DNA of 64,000 bases from positions 5,478 through 69,477 of the forward strand of contig JAEZUI010000070.1 in assembly GCA_023421115.1 (NCBI GenBank), written 5' to 3'. A model generated the notes under the pieces. The model was not told the DNA's origin and did not search any database. It saw only the letters and a list, made by a program, of their open reading frames with translations. The translations under genes and the position numbers were made by a program. This DNA is from Bacillota bacterium. GTDB lineage: Bacteria > Bacillota > Clostridia > Acetivibrionales > Acetivibrionaceae. Below are positions 33,573 through 43,253 of the stretch, piece by piece. Numbering within the stretch: position 1 is the first letter of the stretch; each line of letters opens with the position of its first letter.

Positions 33573-36500
33573 TTAGTTATCATCAAAAATATCTTGCATC
33601 GCAAATTCCATAGCAGCTTCTAAGGACATGGAACGTCCTTCATTCCATGCTGAATTGAATGCATCAATATCTAACTTTGCTTGAACCTCTACAAAACGCC
33701 TCTTGTAGTCATCGGCATCATCCTTTGAAATAAGCTTGCCATTAGATTCAAACAATTTATCGGTAGTTCCAAAAAGCGTCGCTGCTTCAACAAGTTTGCC
33801 CTTAAGTGCCGCCAAACCTGCAACACCTTCTAAAGCCAGCATAGCAAACAACGCATTTCTCTGATTATAATCACAAAACACTTCCAAACCTTTTTTATAC
33901 AAATCTCCTGCTTTGTCGTGATTTCCCTGATACATTTCTAATTCTGCCATATTTCTATATATCCACATTCTTTCACCGTTATCATTTGCCTCAAGAGATA
34001 TTGCAAGACTCTCATCATACAACTCCTTTGCCAATTTAAACTCGCCTTGGCATCTTGCTATCTCTCCTAAGTCTTTTAGAGAACTTGCTACAAAACTTTT
34101 ATATCCTATCTCTTGAGCAAGTTTTAAACACTCTTTGTAATATTCGGTTGCCAGGCTGAATTTGCGTTCCGAACGAGCCAACTCTGCAAGACATTTTAGT
34201 GTTCCAACTTTTCCTGTATTATCCTTAAGCTCTTCACAGGCAATTAGATGCTCTTTAAACAACCTTTCCGCATGTTCATAATTACCTTTACCTCTAGCCA
34301 ATCGTCCAAGCCTGTTAAGCGCAGTTGAAATCCCCCTCTTGTCTCCTAACAGCTTGCAAATCTTCAAACTTTCATTTGAATATTTTTCAACCAGATTAAA
34401 ATCGCCTTCATAGTATTTTATATAACAAAGATCCTGCAAAATAACAACTACTCCCGGCTTATAATCCACCTCTCTAAATAAAGACAAGCTCTTGTTCCAC
34501 AAATATTCAATCTTCTTTTGGTCTCCGTAAACATAATAAACCCAACCTAATTTATGTAATATATATGCTTCTCCAATACTGTCTTTATTCATTCTACTAA
34601 TTTCAAGCCCAGTATTAAGCAATTCAATTGATTTGCTACAGTTTCCTTCCAATTGAACCAATCTGCCAAGCCAATGATAAATCATGGCAAGTCCCTTTGA
34701 TTTGAGACTTCCGGCACACCTATCAACAATATTACTCATTATCAATCTGCCTTCGCTCCAGCGCCCTCTGAGTTCCCAGTATGCTCCAAGACCAACTGCC
34801 AAATCTACTTCCAATTCAATTTTACCATTTTTCTTTGCCCACTCAATAGCTGCCAAAATATTTAAATAGGAGCGCTCAAGCCTATTTAGATACAAATATT
34901 GTTCAGGCCCGCTCATGTTTTCTACGACCTCTTCTACTAATGATTTATAGTAATCAGCATGCTTTTTCTCTAAAATAGCCTTTTTTCCACTTGATTTCAA
35001 ACACTCCACCGCAAACTCGTGAATAGTCTCAAGCATTTCAAAACAATATTCTTCTTTGTTGGAGCTTTCGGTTACATTTTTAATCAAACTCTTATCTAAA
35101 AGAGAAAACAGGCACTCATCTGTATTATTATCAAGCTCAATTTCTTGTGATAAAACCTTATTAACTGCATCCTTAGTAAACCTGCCAATAAACACACCTA
35201 GACCCATAAACAACTGCTGTTCGCTTGCGCTTAACAAACTATATCCCCACTCGATTGTGCTTCTCAAAGTCTTATGCCTTGAAGGCAAATCTCTTGGCCC
35301 ATTATTGAGCCACTTTAACCGATTTCTGCTTTGCTCTAACATTTCTGTCAATGAAATACGCCCCACATTAGAAGCAGCTAGTTCTATTGCAAGAGGAATA
35401 CCATCTAAGCGGGCACATAGCTCTGCAACTTGACCTATATTATCTTTTGTAAGAACAAAGTTGTACTCAACAGCTTGGGCACGAGATGCAAACAAAGCTA
35501 CCGCAGACTGTTGCATCATTCTCTCAAGGCAATCTCTCTGCTCAAGTTCCGGAATTGCCAAAGTCGGTACATTAAATACGTGCTCGCCTGAAATATGTAG
35601 TGCTTCACGGCTAGTCACCATAACTGTCACCAATCTTGCCGATGCAAGAAGCTCAGCTATCAGTGGTGCAGCAGCAATTACCTGCTCAAAGTTATCTATA
35701 ATAATCAACCTATGCTTATCTTTAAGTGCACTTTTCATTGCTTCCAATATGGATTGTCCAGATGTTTCAACTATATCCATTGATTTAGCAATAGAGGAAA
35801 CTACCAAATCAGGTTTTGTAACTGATGCAAGAGACACAAAGAACACACCATCCTCAAAGTCATTCAGGCGCATAGATGCTACTTGCAATGCCAAACGAGT
35901 TTTCCCTATTCCTCCAGGGCCAACAAGAGTAACTAATCTACTTTTATCCAGTAACAAGCTAATCTGACTTATTTCAGCTTCTCTGCCGATAAACTCAGTT
36001 AAAAAAGATGGCAAATTGTTTTGTGGCATTTTGCCAAAAATGCCGAAATTTTTATGGAGTGCAATGGTAACATAATTTGATTCAATCAACCATTGATGCT
36101 CTCCATTTTTCTTTATTATTCCCTTCTCTATCAAGTATGAAAGGCTTTCACTCAACAATTTGGGATATCCCATAGTTTGGGTATACAGCCAGTCTAAGAA
36201 AGCAGCTGGCGGATCCCAAGACAAAATACTTCTTACAAATATATTGACACCTTTTGGGGAAAAGGGCTTCATATAAATAGTATCAACTAGCGGGACAGTT
36301 AAATACTCAAAATTTCTTGTAGTATCAGGTTCAGAGGAGTATACCAGACCGAAACATGGAAGTCTGATCCCCATTATAAAGTTCCTTAACATATTCAAAG
36401 TTGCATGATCAACAAAAGCAAGATTATCAAGGACAATTATGAATCCGGACTTATTCTTCTCCTGAAGTATTTTTATTATTGAATCCTCAAATTCCTCCGT

Positions 36501-37325
36501 ATTAAACTTAGTAAAATCAAAATTTTCACTTTCTGCTTCCGTTAAAAGTCCATACGCCTTTGACTTCAGCTCATATTTAGCAGTAAGAAACAAAACTTCA
36601 TAATTACTCATTTTAGCGGTAGCTTCAATCTTTGATAGAAAACTGGTTCTTCCAGATCCTTGAGGACCTACTATACTTAAAACACCTCTTCCCCTCTCAG
36701 GTAAAAGCTCAAAAAAACAATTCAACCTGGAAAGGGCTTCCTCCCTTTCAATCAAACGTGACAACTCATTAAACACTATGTCATTTTGAAACTCATAGGT
36801 TTCTCCAACAACCTGACCACGGCCTCTGCGCTTAGCCTCATAACAGCGACGATCTGCTATGTTGAACATATCTTCAGCATCCGAAGCATCATCAGGATAG
36901 CCCGCAACACCTATACTTAACGAAATATTAAGCGGAGGATCACCAGAAAAAGGAACCATTCTGATTTTATCTAATAACCTGTTAGTAAGAGACAACGCTT
37001 GCTTTTTGTGGGTATTCATCATTAATAATACAAATTCATCCCCACCATATCTGAATAAAATATCTGATTTTCTCATCAATGAATTCAAACGTGTTACAAA
37101 AGTTTGCAAGACTTGGTCACCACGAATGTGACCATAGGCATCATTTATACTTTTAAAATAATCAATATCTATTAAACATAAAGACAAGGGTATGCCGTAG
37201 CGAGAACACCTCTCTACTTCATCGGGAAACTGCTCATTTAATAGTGCACGAGAATAAGCTCCTGTCAGGGTATCATGTATTGTAAAATCTTGCTGCATAT
37301 TATTGAATGAAGACGATTCTTGCAT
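33573..37325 (-). CDS. GGDEF diguanylate cyclase fused to two NTPase domains and TPR repeats
   Basis: A 1250-residue soluble signalling protein. Residues 15-175 form a GGDEF domain with an intact active site (RYGGDEF, GGDEF at 94-98) and an inhibitory I-site RxxD (RKSD, 85-88) exactly five residues upstream, so active product-inhibited c-di-GMP synthesis is predicted. Next comes an AAA-type ATPase whose Walker A has Arg for Lys (GPQGSGRT, 220-227), then an intact NB-ARC/MalT-like NTPase (GPGGIGKT, 469-476). About eight TPR-like repeats (about 830-1190, e.g. GDFNLVEKYSNESLKICKLL) end the chain. No HTH or membrane segment is seen. The ATG at 37323-37325 follows GGGGGGTG. It is monocistronic with its own terminator. 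Confidence 0.88.
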   Translation of the reverse strand: MQESSSFNNMQQDFTIHDTLTGAYSRALLNEQFPDEVERCSRYGIPLSLCLIDIDYFKSINDAYGHIRGDQVLQTFVTRLNSLMRKSDILFRYGGDEFVLLMMNTHKKQALSLTNRLLDKIRMVPFSGDPPLNISLSIGVAGYPDDASDAEDMFNIADRRCYEAKRRGRGQVVGETYEFQNDIVFNELSRLIEREEALSRLNCFFELLPERGRGVLSIVGPQGSGRTSFLSKIEATAKMSNYEVLFLTAKYELKSKAYGLLTEAESENFDFTKFNTEEFEDSIIKILQEKNKSGFIIVLDNLAFVDHATLNMLRNFIMGIRLPCFGLVYSSEPDTTRNFEYLTVPLVDTIYMKPFSPKGVNIFVRSILSWDPPAAFLDWLYTQTMGYPKLLSESLSYLIEKGIIKKNGEHQWLIESNYVTIALHKNFGIFGKMPQNNLPSFLTEFIGREAEISQISLLLDKSRLVTLVGPGGIGKTRLALQVASMRLNDFEDGVFFVSLASVTKPDLVVSSIAKSMDIVETSGQSILEAMKSALKDKHRLIIIDNFEQVIAAAPLIAELLASARLVTVMVTSREALHISGEHVFNVPTLAIPELEQRDCLERMMQQSAVALFASRAQAVEYNFVLTKDNIGQVAELCARLDGIPLAIELAASNVGRISLTEMLEQSRNRLKWLNNGPRDLPSRHKTLRSTIEWGYSLLSASEQQLFMGLGVFIGRFTKDAVNKVLSQEIELDNNTDECLFSLLDKSLIKNVTESSNKEEYCFEMLETIHEFAVECLKSSGKKAILEKKHADYYKSLVEEVVENMSGPEQYLYLNRLERSYLNILAAIEWAKKNGKIELEVDLAVGLGAYWELRGRWSEGRLIMSNIVDRCAGSLKSKGLAMIYHWLGRLVQLEGNCSKSIELLNTGLEISRMNKDSIGEAYILHKLGWVYYVYGDQKKIEYLWNKSLSLFREVDYKPGVVVILQDLCYIKYYEGDFNLVEKYSNESLKICKLLGDKRGISTALNRLGRLARGKGNYEHAERLFKEHLIACEELKDNTGKVGTLKCLAELARSERKFSLATEYYKECLKLAQEIGYKSFVASSLKDLGEIARCQGEFKLAKELYDESLAISLEANDNGERMWIYRNMAELEMYQGNHDKAGDLYKKGLEVFCDYNQRNALFAMLALEGVAGLAALKGKLVEAATLFGTTDKLFESNGKLISKDDADDYKRRFVEVQAKLDIDAFNSAWNEGRSMSLEAAMEFAMQDIFDDN

Positions 37326-37987
37326 AGAGCACCCCCCTTAAATCAGCTAATAGTAGCAAATTACTCAACCGTACTTAATATGTGACCTCGCATAAACATA
37401 AGTCTTTTTGACAATTATATAGTATAACATTTCTTTATTATATTATCTCTATTTTTAAGCAAAATCGCAATAAAAACTTATTAATTTTATAAAGTTTTAT
37501 TCATACTTAAATGTTTCAAATAAACTCGTAAGTCCTATATTTAAGATTATTTATTTTAACTTATAAAAAAATTTTAGAGTTAAATGACTTTAAAAAATAT
37601 ATTTCAAATTGCAAATTTAAACAATATATTTTCTTGACAATATAAACTATTCAGTGTTTATAATAGTTCGCAATATAATTCAATTTTCGTATCCACTCGT
37701 CAAAATTTTACTATCTTTTAAGACTAAATCAGCAAAACTTTATTTTTTATTTCTACACCAATTTTCTATAAACTTAATAAAGCTATTGCATCTTAACTTA
37801 ACGAATATTAAGAACATAACACCTAATATTCCAGTTAATTATACAATAGCCTTATATATTTTCCTAGTACTTTTAACATTATTTATTTCTAGTATCTCAA
37901 AGTGCTAAAAACACACTCCATGTAATCAAAACGAGCCTTATTTTAAATTATATTATTTGCAATACACTTGCTTTGCATAATAACACC
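37326..37987. other. AT-rich intergenic region, no gene seen
   Basis: About 660 bp of very AT-rich sequence. An 84-codon plus-strand frame (37654-37908) has no SD and biased low-complexity content, so it is not called. A TTGACA at 37634-37639 with TTTATAAT 17 bp on looks like an orphan plus-strand promoter. Confidence 0.4.
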
Positions 37988-39148
37988 TTAATTACTGCTT
38001 TTTAATGCTTCTTCTGGAACAGTAATCTCAAAATCTCCATTGTAGTCTGAGATACTAAGATCAATACTCAAACCTAATTGTCCTGTTGATGACTCTTCTT
38101 GTATTTCACCTTCAAAACTCATTTTCATACCTTTCAAATAATAGGTGTTTTTATCGAAAGTCATTTCCATATAGAAGTTATCCATGTTAAGGCCATCTGT
38201 AACACTTCCTGTTGCAGCTAAACCATTGCTAAATCCATTCATAAAATCAGACGCCATAACATCGCCTTTTATAAGAATTTCATCAGCTTTATCGCTTTTA
38301 GCAACTATCATGCCAGCAGACAGTTTACTAATATCTTCATCTTTCATGTTGTTTATTTCACTATTACTTGCAAATAATTCTTCAAACTCGCTTGCACTCA
38401 GCTCTTCTTTTGTCCATTCACCTGTTGCTGCATCCTTAGAATAGGCACTACCATCTTTTAAGTAAGACTCTGATTCCATCTTAGTACCGAACATATCCAT
38501 AACTGTAGTCATATGAACAGCTTTGGCTATTTGATCCACTTTAGCAGACATGTCAATATCATAATCCATTTTAAATTCATCTTGAGAAACATTAACACCC
38601 ATTTTCAATCCGAATCCGTACTTTTTAACATCCTTCATAGTTTCTCTTGACTTTGTAATTATATCTTTTATTTCGCTAAAATTAGCTTTATCAGTAATTA
38701 AAACAGATCTTGTGGTAGCATCCCACACTACTTCCTTTCCAAGGCTCTCTGCCACAAATCTGGCTGGAATATATGTTCTGTTGTTCATAGGATAAATAAT
38801 CGGAGCTACATCAATGGCAATTTCGCTTCCATTAATAGTTCCAACTGTTTTGCCAACTTCAAGATATATTACTTTATCGTCTTTTTTTACAGTAACACTT
38901 CTTTTGGTACCGTCCCAAATGATATGTTCGTCATCATTTTTAACTCCAAGGTTTGTAAGTACTTCACGCAAAGGCAGCAGAGTCCTTCCGTCTGCAATTA
39001 TTGTAACGTCCTTATATGTACCCTTTTTGCCTTCAATTACAATTTTCACATCTGGGCTTTCAGTAATATTCCCAGCTGCATTAGTTACAGTTGCAAATGC
39101 TGTGACAGCAAATAAAAAAACCGCTAAACAAAAACCTAATTTTTTCAT
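37988..39148 (-). CDS. Exported copper-amine-oxidase N-terminal (stalk) domain protein with lipoprotein-like C-domain
   Basis: A 386-residue secreted protein. The signal peptide ends near TNAAG (residues 1-25). Two Cu_amine_oxidN1 repeats follow: DGRTLLPLREVLTNLGV, SVTVKKDDKVI, then NRTYIPARFVAESLGKEVVWD and SVLITDK, about residues 30-155. This domain is a non-enzymatic cell-surface module common in Clostridia despite its name. Residues 160-386 form a DUF6612/LppX-like beta-rich domain (EFKMDYDIDMSAKVDQIAK, FDKNTYYLKGMKMSF) that may bind hydrophobic ligands. The ATG follows AGGGGG at 12 nt. No sortase or SLH anchor is seen. Function unknown. Confidence 0.78.
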   Translation of the reverse strand: MKKLGFCLAVFLFAVTAFATVTNAAGNITESPDVKIVIEGKKGTYKDVTIIADGRTLLPLREVLTNLGVKNDDEHIIWDGTKRSVTVKKDDKVIYLEVGKTVGTINGSEIAIDVAPIIYPMNNRTYIPARFVAESLGKEVVWDATTRSVLITDKANFSEIKDIITKSRETMKDVKKYGFGLKMGVNVSQDEFKMDYDIDMSAKVDQIAKAVHMTTVMDMFGTKMESESYLKDGSAYSKDAATGEWTKEELSASEFEELFASNSEINNMKDEDISKLSAGMIVAKSDKADEILIKGDVMASDFMNGFSNGLAATGSVTDGLNMDNFYMEMTFDKNTYYLKGMKMSFEGEIQEESSTGQLGLSIDLSISDYNGDFEITVPEEALKSSN

Positions 39149-39277
39149 AAAAATTCTTAACCCCCTAGTATTTTATATATTATAAGAATACCTTATATTC
39201 TTATAATTTTCAATCCAAACATATAGATAGCGTACACAAAAGTTAAATTTATATAGCACTTAAACGTTATCTAATTT

Positions 39278-39323
39278 AGATGAAAAACTTCCTTTAGAAT
39301 TTAGTTTTAGAGTTTTTCATCTA
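39278..39323. terminator. Inverted repeat, possible terminator of the M24 peptidase gene
   Basis: A 13-bp perfect stem, TAGATGAAAAACT with AGTTTTTCATCTA, around a 20-nt loop. The T tail is poor in both directions, so termination is uncertain. Confidence 0.4.
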
Positions 39324-39421
39324 TAATAATTATCGGCCTATTAAGCAATAAAGTTCATATAAAAGCGAGCTTTTCACATGTTAATTCATTCCAATAAACC
39401 TGAGCTTAGTTTCACATTCTT

Positions 39422-40621
39422 CTAATAAACAGGAATAAGTCCGGGACTATCACCGGTAATACATCGACCACCCTTAGAAGTAACCTGAAACGTATTCTCA
39501 ATACCTACCATTCCAATACCTTCTATTCCTTTTTTGGGTTCAACAGCAAATACCATACCTGTTTGAATAGGTTCGTCAAACCCCTTTGCAATTACAGGCA
39601 ATTCATCCACAACAAGTCCTATCCCGTGACCTAAAAACTTTACCTTCCTCTCACCATACCCCATAAAGTTTGATAGAAAATCATCACTAAGCTTACCCAT
39701 TACAGTACTAAATATCTCTGAAGGTATTTCACCGGGTTTTAACATACTTGCTATTTCATTTTGTATTTCTACGCATCTTTTGTGTTCATCAACAGCGTCT
39801 TCACTAAGAGACCTTCCAAACATATAAGTCATTGTTTTATCTGTGTGATATCCCTCCACACCGCAACCTATATCTATAAATACCAAATCACCCTTTTGCA
39901 GCTTCCTTTCCCGGCTACCAAATACAGGTACCGCTGCACCTAATCCATAGTTTCCTCCCGGTCCGTTAAAGTACGAAGGATAAATAGAACTTTCACCAAA
40001 TCCTATATGGCCTAACATCATTTCAGTATCAAACATTCCAAACCGGGTTATTCCCTGATATCCCTCCTCCATCAACACTGCAAACAGCTGTGTCGCAAGT
40101 TCGGCTTCACTCATGCCCTCTCTTAGCATTTCGGGTATTCTCTCCTCTAAAACCTTTTGGTGTACCTCCCCGGACTTCTCCATAAGTGATAGTTCATATT
40201 GACTTTTAACAGATCTTATAGAAGAAATATATGGGTCCACTGATTTTACTTCCTCAAAGGGAAAGTATTTTCGAAATCTCTGATATAAAGCTAAAGGAAC
40301 TATTTCTGTTTCCATATGCACCTTTGCCGGCATCTTACCCTTGCCAATTGTTCCCTGCGCATCACGAAAACTGTTCATAGGTCTGATATCTTTGAACAAC
40401 GATTCATCTAAAGCCCTTTCAAAGCTTCTTCTAACCCATAAAACAGCAGAGTCGTCTCTTGGTATTATAAGCATTCCCTCTTGCATTGTTCCTGTAAAAT
40501 AATAAAGATTAATCTTACTTAAAATCACAGCTACCTGCCATTGAGGATCGGACGCATCCATCTTTTGTCTAAAACGTTCCATTCTTGTTTCAATTTCTTC
40601 TAAAGATACCTTTGTTCTCAT
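39422..40621 (-). CDS. M24-family metallopeptidase (Xaa-Pro aminopeptidase-like)
   Basis: A 399-residue cytoplasmic protein with a creatinase-like N-terminal domain (about 1-165) and a pita-bread catalytic domain. The five dinuclear metal ligands are identifiable: Asp in FIDIGCG, Asp in HTDKTMTY, His in FLGHGIGL, Glu in AVEPK and Glu in GIENTF. It should cleave N-terminal X-Pro bonds or be an M24 family paralogue of unknown substrate. The ATG at 40619-40621 is preceded by AGGAAGTG, giving MRTKVSLEE; three upstream codons are excluded. It is divergent from the charged-repeat protein gene. Confidence 0.87.
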   Translation of the reverse strand: MRTKVSLEEIETRMERFRQKMDASDPQWQVAVILSKINLYYFTGTMQEGMLIIPRDDSAVLWVRRSFERALDESLFKDIRPMNSFRDAQGTIGKGKMPAKVHMETEIVPLALYQRFRKYFPFEEVKSVDPYISSIRSVKSQYELSLMEKSGEVHQKVLEERIPEMLREGMSEAELATQLFAVLMEEGYQGITRFGMFDTEMMLGHIGFGESSIYPSYFNGPGGNYGLGAAVPVFGSRERKLQKGDLVFIDIGCGVEGYHTDKTMTYMFGRSLSEDAVDEHKRCVEIQNEIASMLKPGEIPSEIFSTVMGKLSDDFLSNFMGYGERKVKFLGHGIGLVVDELPVIAKGFDEPIQTGMVFAVEPKKGIEGIGMVGIENTFQVTSKGGRCITGDSPGLIPVY

Positions 40622-40651
40622 AAAAAACACTTCCTATATATTAATTACTTG

Positions 40652-40680
40652 TTGACTTACTGCTATCACGAATTTATAAT
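40652..40680 (+). promoter_or_regulatory. Strong sigma-A promoter for the charged-repeat protein
   Basis: TTGACT (40652-40657), exact 17-bp spacer, TATAAT (40675-40680). It predicts a start near 40687 and a leader of about 140 nt before ATG 40830. This is the best consensus promoter in the window. Confidence 0.8.
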
Positions 40681-40829
40681 ACCACATCAAATTAGCAGCT
40701 GCAAGATATTGTAATTTAGAAGAAAGCTTACTTACAAAATTTAATAATGAAACTGTCACCTTTGTTTACATAAAGAATATAATAAATTGTAAGCTAAATT
40801 AACCAAAATAATTGAAAGGAGCAACAACC

Positions 40830-41219
40830 ATGCTAGATATCGATTTAAACGAACTCAAAGCTCAATTAAAAGCTGAACTTGAAGCTGAACTCAAAGCTAA
40901 ACAAGACGCTGATCAGGATGTGGATATAAAAGATAAGGAATTCCACAACCAGAATCAAGTCAACAAACAAATCAACTACAACGTTTTAACACAAAAACAG
41001 ATTCAGGGACAAAATGCTGAAAATGATGCTGATACTGATACTGAAACTAATGTAAAAAACAAAGCCGACGCTGAAAATGAAGCTAAAAATGAAGCTGAAA
41101 ATAAAGCTAAAAATAAAGCTGATGCTAAGAACAAAGCTGATGCTGATGCCAAGAACAAGGCTGAAGCTGATGCCGAAGCAGAAGCTAAATTCGCGTTAGA
41201 ACAAGGTAAAAAGAAATAA
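40830..41219 (+). CDS. Low-complexity Ala/Lys/Asp/Glu/Asn-repeat protein
   Basis: I do not recognise a named family. The 129-residue product starts MLDIDLNELKAQLKAEL and is almost entirely hydrophilic. It has a helical heptad-like N-terminus, a Gln/Asn-rich centre (NQNQVNKQINYN), an acidic DADTDTETN stretch, then irregular repeats of NKAD, NKAE and NEAK units to the end. No signal peptide, membrane segment, Cys or Trp is present. AAAGGAGC 7 nt before ATG 40830 decides the start. A consensus promoter and a G/C hairpin terminator bracket it, so it is a deliberate, probably abundant transcript. A structural or spore/coat-like role is possible but unproven. Confidence 0.7.
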   Translation: MLDIDLNELKAQLKAELEAELKAKQDADQDVDIKDKEFHNQNQVNKQINYNVLTQKQIQGQNAENDADTDTETNVKNKADAENEAKNEAENKAKNKADAKNKADADAKNKAEADAEAEAKFALEQGKKK

Positions 41220-41246
41220 TCATTTAAAAGTATATATTATTTATCG

Positions 41247-41270
41247 GGGGGAGATATGCTCTCCCCTCTT
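41247..41270 (+). terminator. Hairpin terminator after the charged-repeat gene
   Basis: Stem GGGGAGA with TCTCCCC and a 5-nt loop, followed by the pyrimidine-rich TCTTTC. It starts 28 bp after the stop codon. Confidence 0.55.
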
Positions 41271-41303
41271 TCACAAAAAACAAATACATTAAACCTTTGT
41301 TTT

Positions 41304-41400
41304 GGAATAATAAGAATTAAATTCCCACTCTGAATGATGAATAATCTCATTTGGCTGTACTAGGACAATATGTAAACAGGAAATTATTCCTTGTTATTCC
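41304..41400. mobile_element. Family 2-related inverted-repeat element, copy 3 (diverged)
   Basis: Ends GGAATAATAAGAATTAA and CCTTGTTATTCC, followed by TAAGTAAA as in copy 1. The 97-bp interior differs from copies 1 and 2, so this is a diverged or recombined member. Confidence 0.5.
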
Positions 41401-41527
41401 TAAGTAAAACACTTTTAAAAATAGGTTAGTCAACATTTATGGCTCAGATCCAGTAGAATTAAGGTTTTCTTGAAGCATTAATTGCAAAATCTTTTAATCA
41501 CATGGGTTATAGAAATGAGGTGTAATC

Positions 41528-42010
41528 ATGAAATCAGAGAATAAATTACTTGAGGAGAAGGCAAGCGAACATAAATTGCCCACCAACAGTAAATGCTATG
41601 AGAATGACAGTTTCCAGTACAACTCCCAAGACCTTGATCAGGAACAAAAAGTTGACGTAAATCCGGTACAACTAAATACTCAAAATGTAAATGTTTATGT
41701 TGACAATAAAAAGGTTGACTATTCCGGAAAAATTACAGGAATCACCCTTCAGAAAAAAGATAATGAAGTTCTTCAATACGTAGATATATATCTTTATTTT
41801 GGACACAAATGTGGTCTTCCTGTCTATGAAACAAATTCTGACTGTAACGGTAACTTTGTTATAGAAGATATTCCTCCGGGATATTATATTATATACGCAC
41901 AAATTAGAAATAACATAAAATATCAATCCCATTATATTAAAGTTTTGCCTGGCCAAACCGTATATCAAACGTTAATTTTAAGTGATGAAACATCATTAAA
42001 TGATCTCTAG
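41528..42010 (+). CDS. Carboxypeptidase-regulatory-like (transthyretin-fold) domain protein
   Basis: The product is 160 residues. Residues 1-70 are polar and probably unstructured (Gln/Asn-rich). Residues 75-155 match a carboxypeptidase regulatory-like beta-sandwich: KITGITLQKKDNEVLQYVDI, TNSDCNGNFVIEDIPPGYY, KVLPGQTVYQTLIL. There is no signal peptide, unlike most proteins with this fold, so it is either cytoplasmic or assembled into the spore. GAGGTG precedes ATG 41528. It shares strand, size class and Gln/Asn-rich composition with the charged-repeat protein 310 bp upstream. The two are separated by a hairpin and a family 2-related repeat, and may work together. Confidence 0.7.
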   Translation: MKSENKLLEEKASEHKLPTNSKCYENDSFQYNSQDLDQEQKVDVNPVQLNTQNVNVYVDNKKVDYSGKITGITLQKKDNEVLQYVDIYLYFGHKCGLPVYETNSDCNGNFVIEDIPPGYYIIYAQIRNNIKYQSHYIKVLPGQTVYQTLILSDETSLNDL

Positions 42011-42113
42011 CATTTGGTTAAAGAAAGAAGTATAGTTTCTCTGCTTATCTTAGTCCTAAACTTAACGCTTTGATTGCAGCTTACGCAGCGATATGTTTTT
42101 TGTTAGAAAGCAT

Positions 42114-43244
42114 TTAGCCTTCAGATCTTAAACTGTTTACTCTGTTTTTAGAGTAGCCTGCAAAAGAACTCGAAGGATATTGGGTTATAACTCTGTTAAA
42201 AGCTTCTATAGCTTTGTCATTGTTATTTAATTCCTGATGGCACACACCCATATAGTATATTGTTGCATTTGAATACTTCCACTCATCAACATAGGTCATC
42301 AGCTTGTCAAAGTGCTCAAGTGCCTCAGCAAACTGCTTCTTTTTATATAACTCTCTTCCTTCATTATATCTTTCCTGAGCCGCTTTTTCCATTGCACGGT
42401 TCCGCAAACTATTATACTTTTCTTTTTCTTTATCATTAAGTTCAACCTCTTTGAAACCAACTATCATATCCGCAGCGGCAACATAATTTCCTTCTGACAC
42501 CTGCTTATCAATTTCAAATAGTCTAGATAGATTTGTATAGTTTTGAGCTGTTTTATTCAAGTCTTCTAATTGTTTGAGCAGAGCTTTATTTTCCAAAAGC
42601 AATTCATTATACTTTTTATCATATTCTTCACTTTCATTTGTATATTCATCCTCCGATACATTAGAAACATCTAATGCAGGCCCTTCAGAATTTACAATCA
42701 TAGTAATTAAAAAGAATACCAATATACCTGCAAGAAACCCGATGATATATTTAGCTGTATCGGTCTTAATTAAATTTAAAATAGGAACCGACGATCTATC
42801 TGATTTAGAACCATGTTGAGCCTTCTTATTTTTGTTTGCAACAGGAGTTTTTTTATTTTCCTTTTTCTCCTTGTGTTTTTCCTTCACATTCCCGGAACTA
42901 CAATAATTAGGATCTAAAGTTTTTATATACTCTAAGACTTTTTTGTCATTTGGGTCATTATCAAGAACTTTTTCAAAACAATCTCTTGCCTTATTAAGCT
43001 CACCTACACAGGCATATAATAATCCAAGCAGGTTTATTGCCTCGCAAAAATCCGGGTTAAGAGAAATAGCTTTTTTCAGCTCAATTATTGCGATATCCTC
43101 ACTTTTTACACGCATATTAGCTAGTGCTTTGTTATATAGTAAAACTGAATTTTTTAAGTTATCCGGCATATCTAAATTAGTTTTTAGAAGTCTGTCAAGA
43201 TCTATTGGTGAATAGCTCTTTAACTCCTGTTTAAAATCAGTCAT
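42114..43244 (-). CDS. TPR-repeat membrane protein
   Basis: A 376-residue single-pass protein. N-terminal TPRs (about residues 35-110: AIIELKKAISLNPDFCEAIN, then NKARDCFEKVLDNDPNDKK) lie in the cytoplasm. A Lys-rich basic stretch, one membrane helix (about 165-187), a coiled-coil-like segment (about 200-245) and C-terminal TPRs (about 285-375: AEALEHFDKLMTYVDEWKY, KAIEAFNRVITQYPSS) follow on the outside. The topology resembles YbgF/BamD-like scaffold proteins. It lies 9 bp after folC on the same strand, which indicates co-transcription. GAGGTGG precedes the ATG. The specific role is unknown. Confidence 0.75.
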   Translation of the reverse strand: MTDFKQELKSYSPIDLDRLLKTNLDMPDNLKNSVLLYNKALANMRVKSEDIAIIELKKAISLNPDFCEAINLLGLLYACVGELNKARDCFEKVLDNDPNDKKVLEYIKTLDPNYCSSGNVKEKHKEKKENKKTPVANKNKKAQHGSKSDRSSVPILNLIKTDTAKYIIGFLAGILVFFLITMIVNSEGPALDVSNVSEDEYTNESEEYDKKYNELLLENKALLKQLEDLNKTAQNYTNLSRLFEIDKQVSEGNYVAAADMIVGFKEVELNDKEKEKYNSLRNRAMEKAAQERYNEGRELYKKKQFAEALEHFDKLMTYVDEWKYSNATIYYMGVCHQELNNNDKAIEAFNRVITQYPSSSFAGYSKNRVNSLRSEG

Positions 43245-43253
43245 ATATCCACC

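Noticed and set aside
33573..37325. GGDEF-NTPase-TPR protein as a nucleotide-signal defence system
   Set aside because: There is no effector, nuclease, toxin or defence-gene neighbour. The protein is isolated, so a defence role is not supported.
37654..37908. 84-codon hydrophobic plus-strand frame
   Set aside because: No SD, start codon inside the promoter-like sequence, and amino-acid content expected from AT-rich non-coding DNA.
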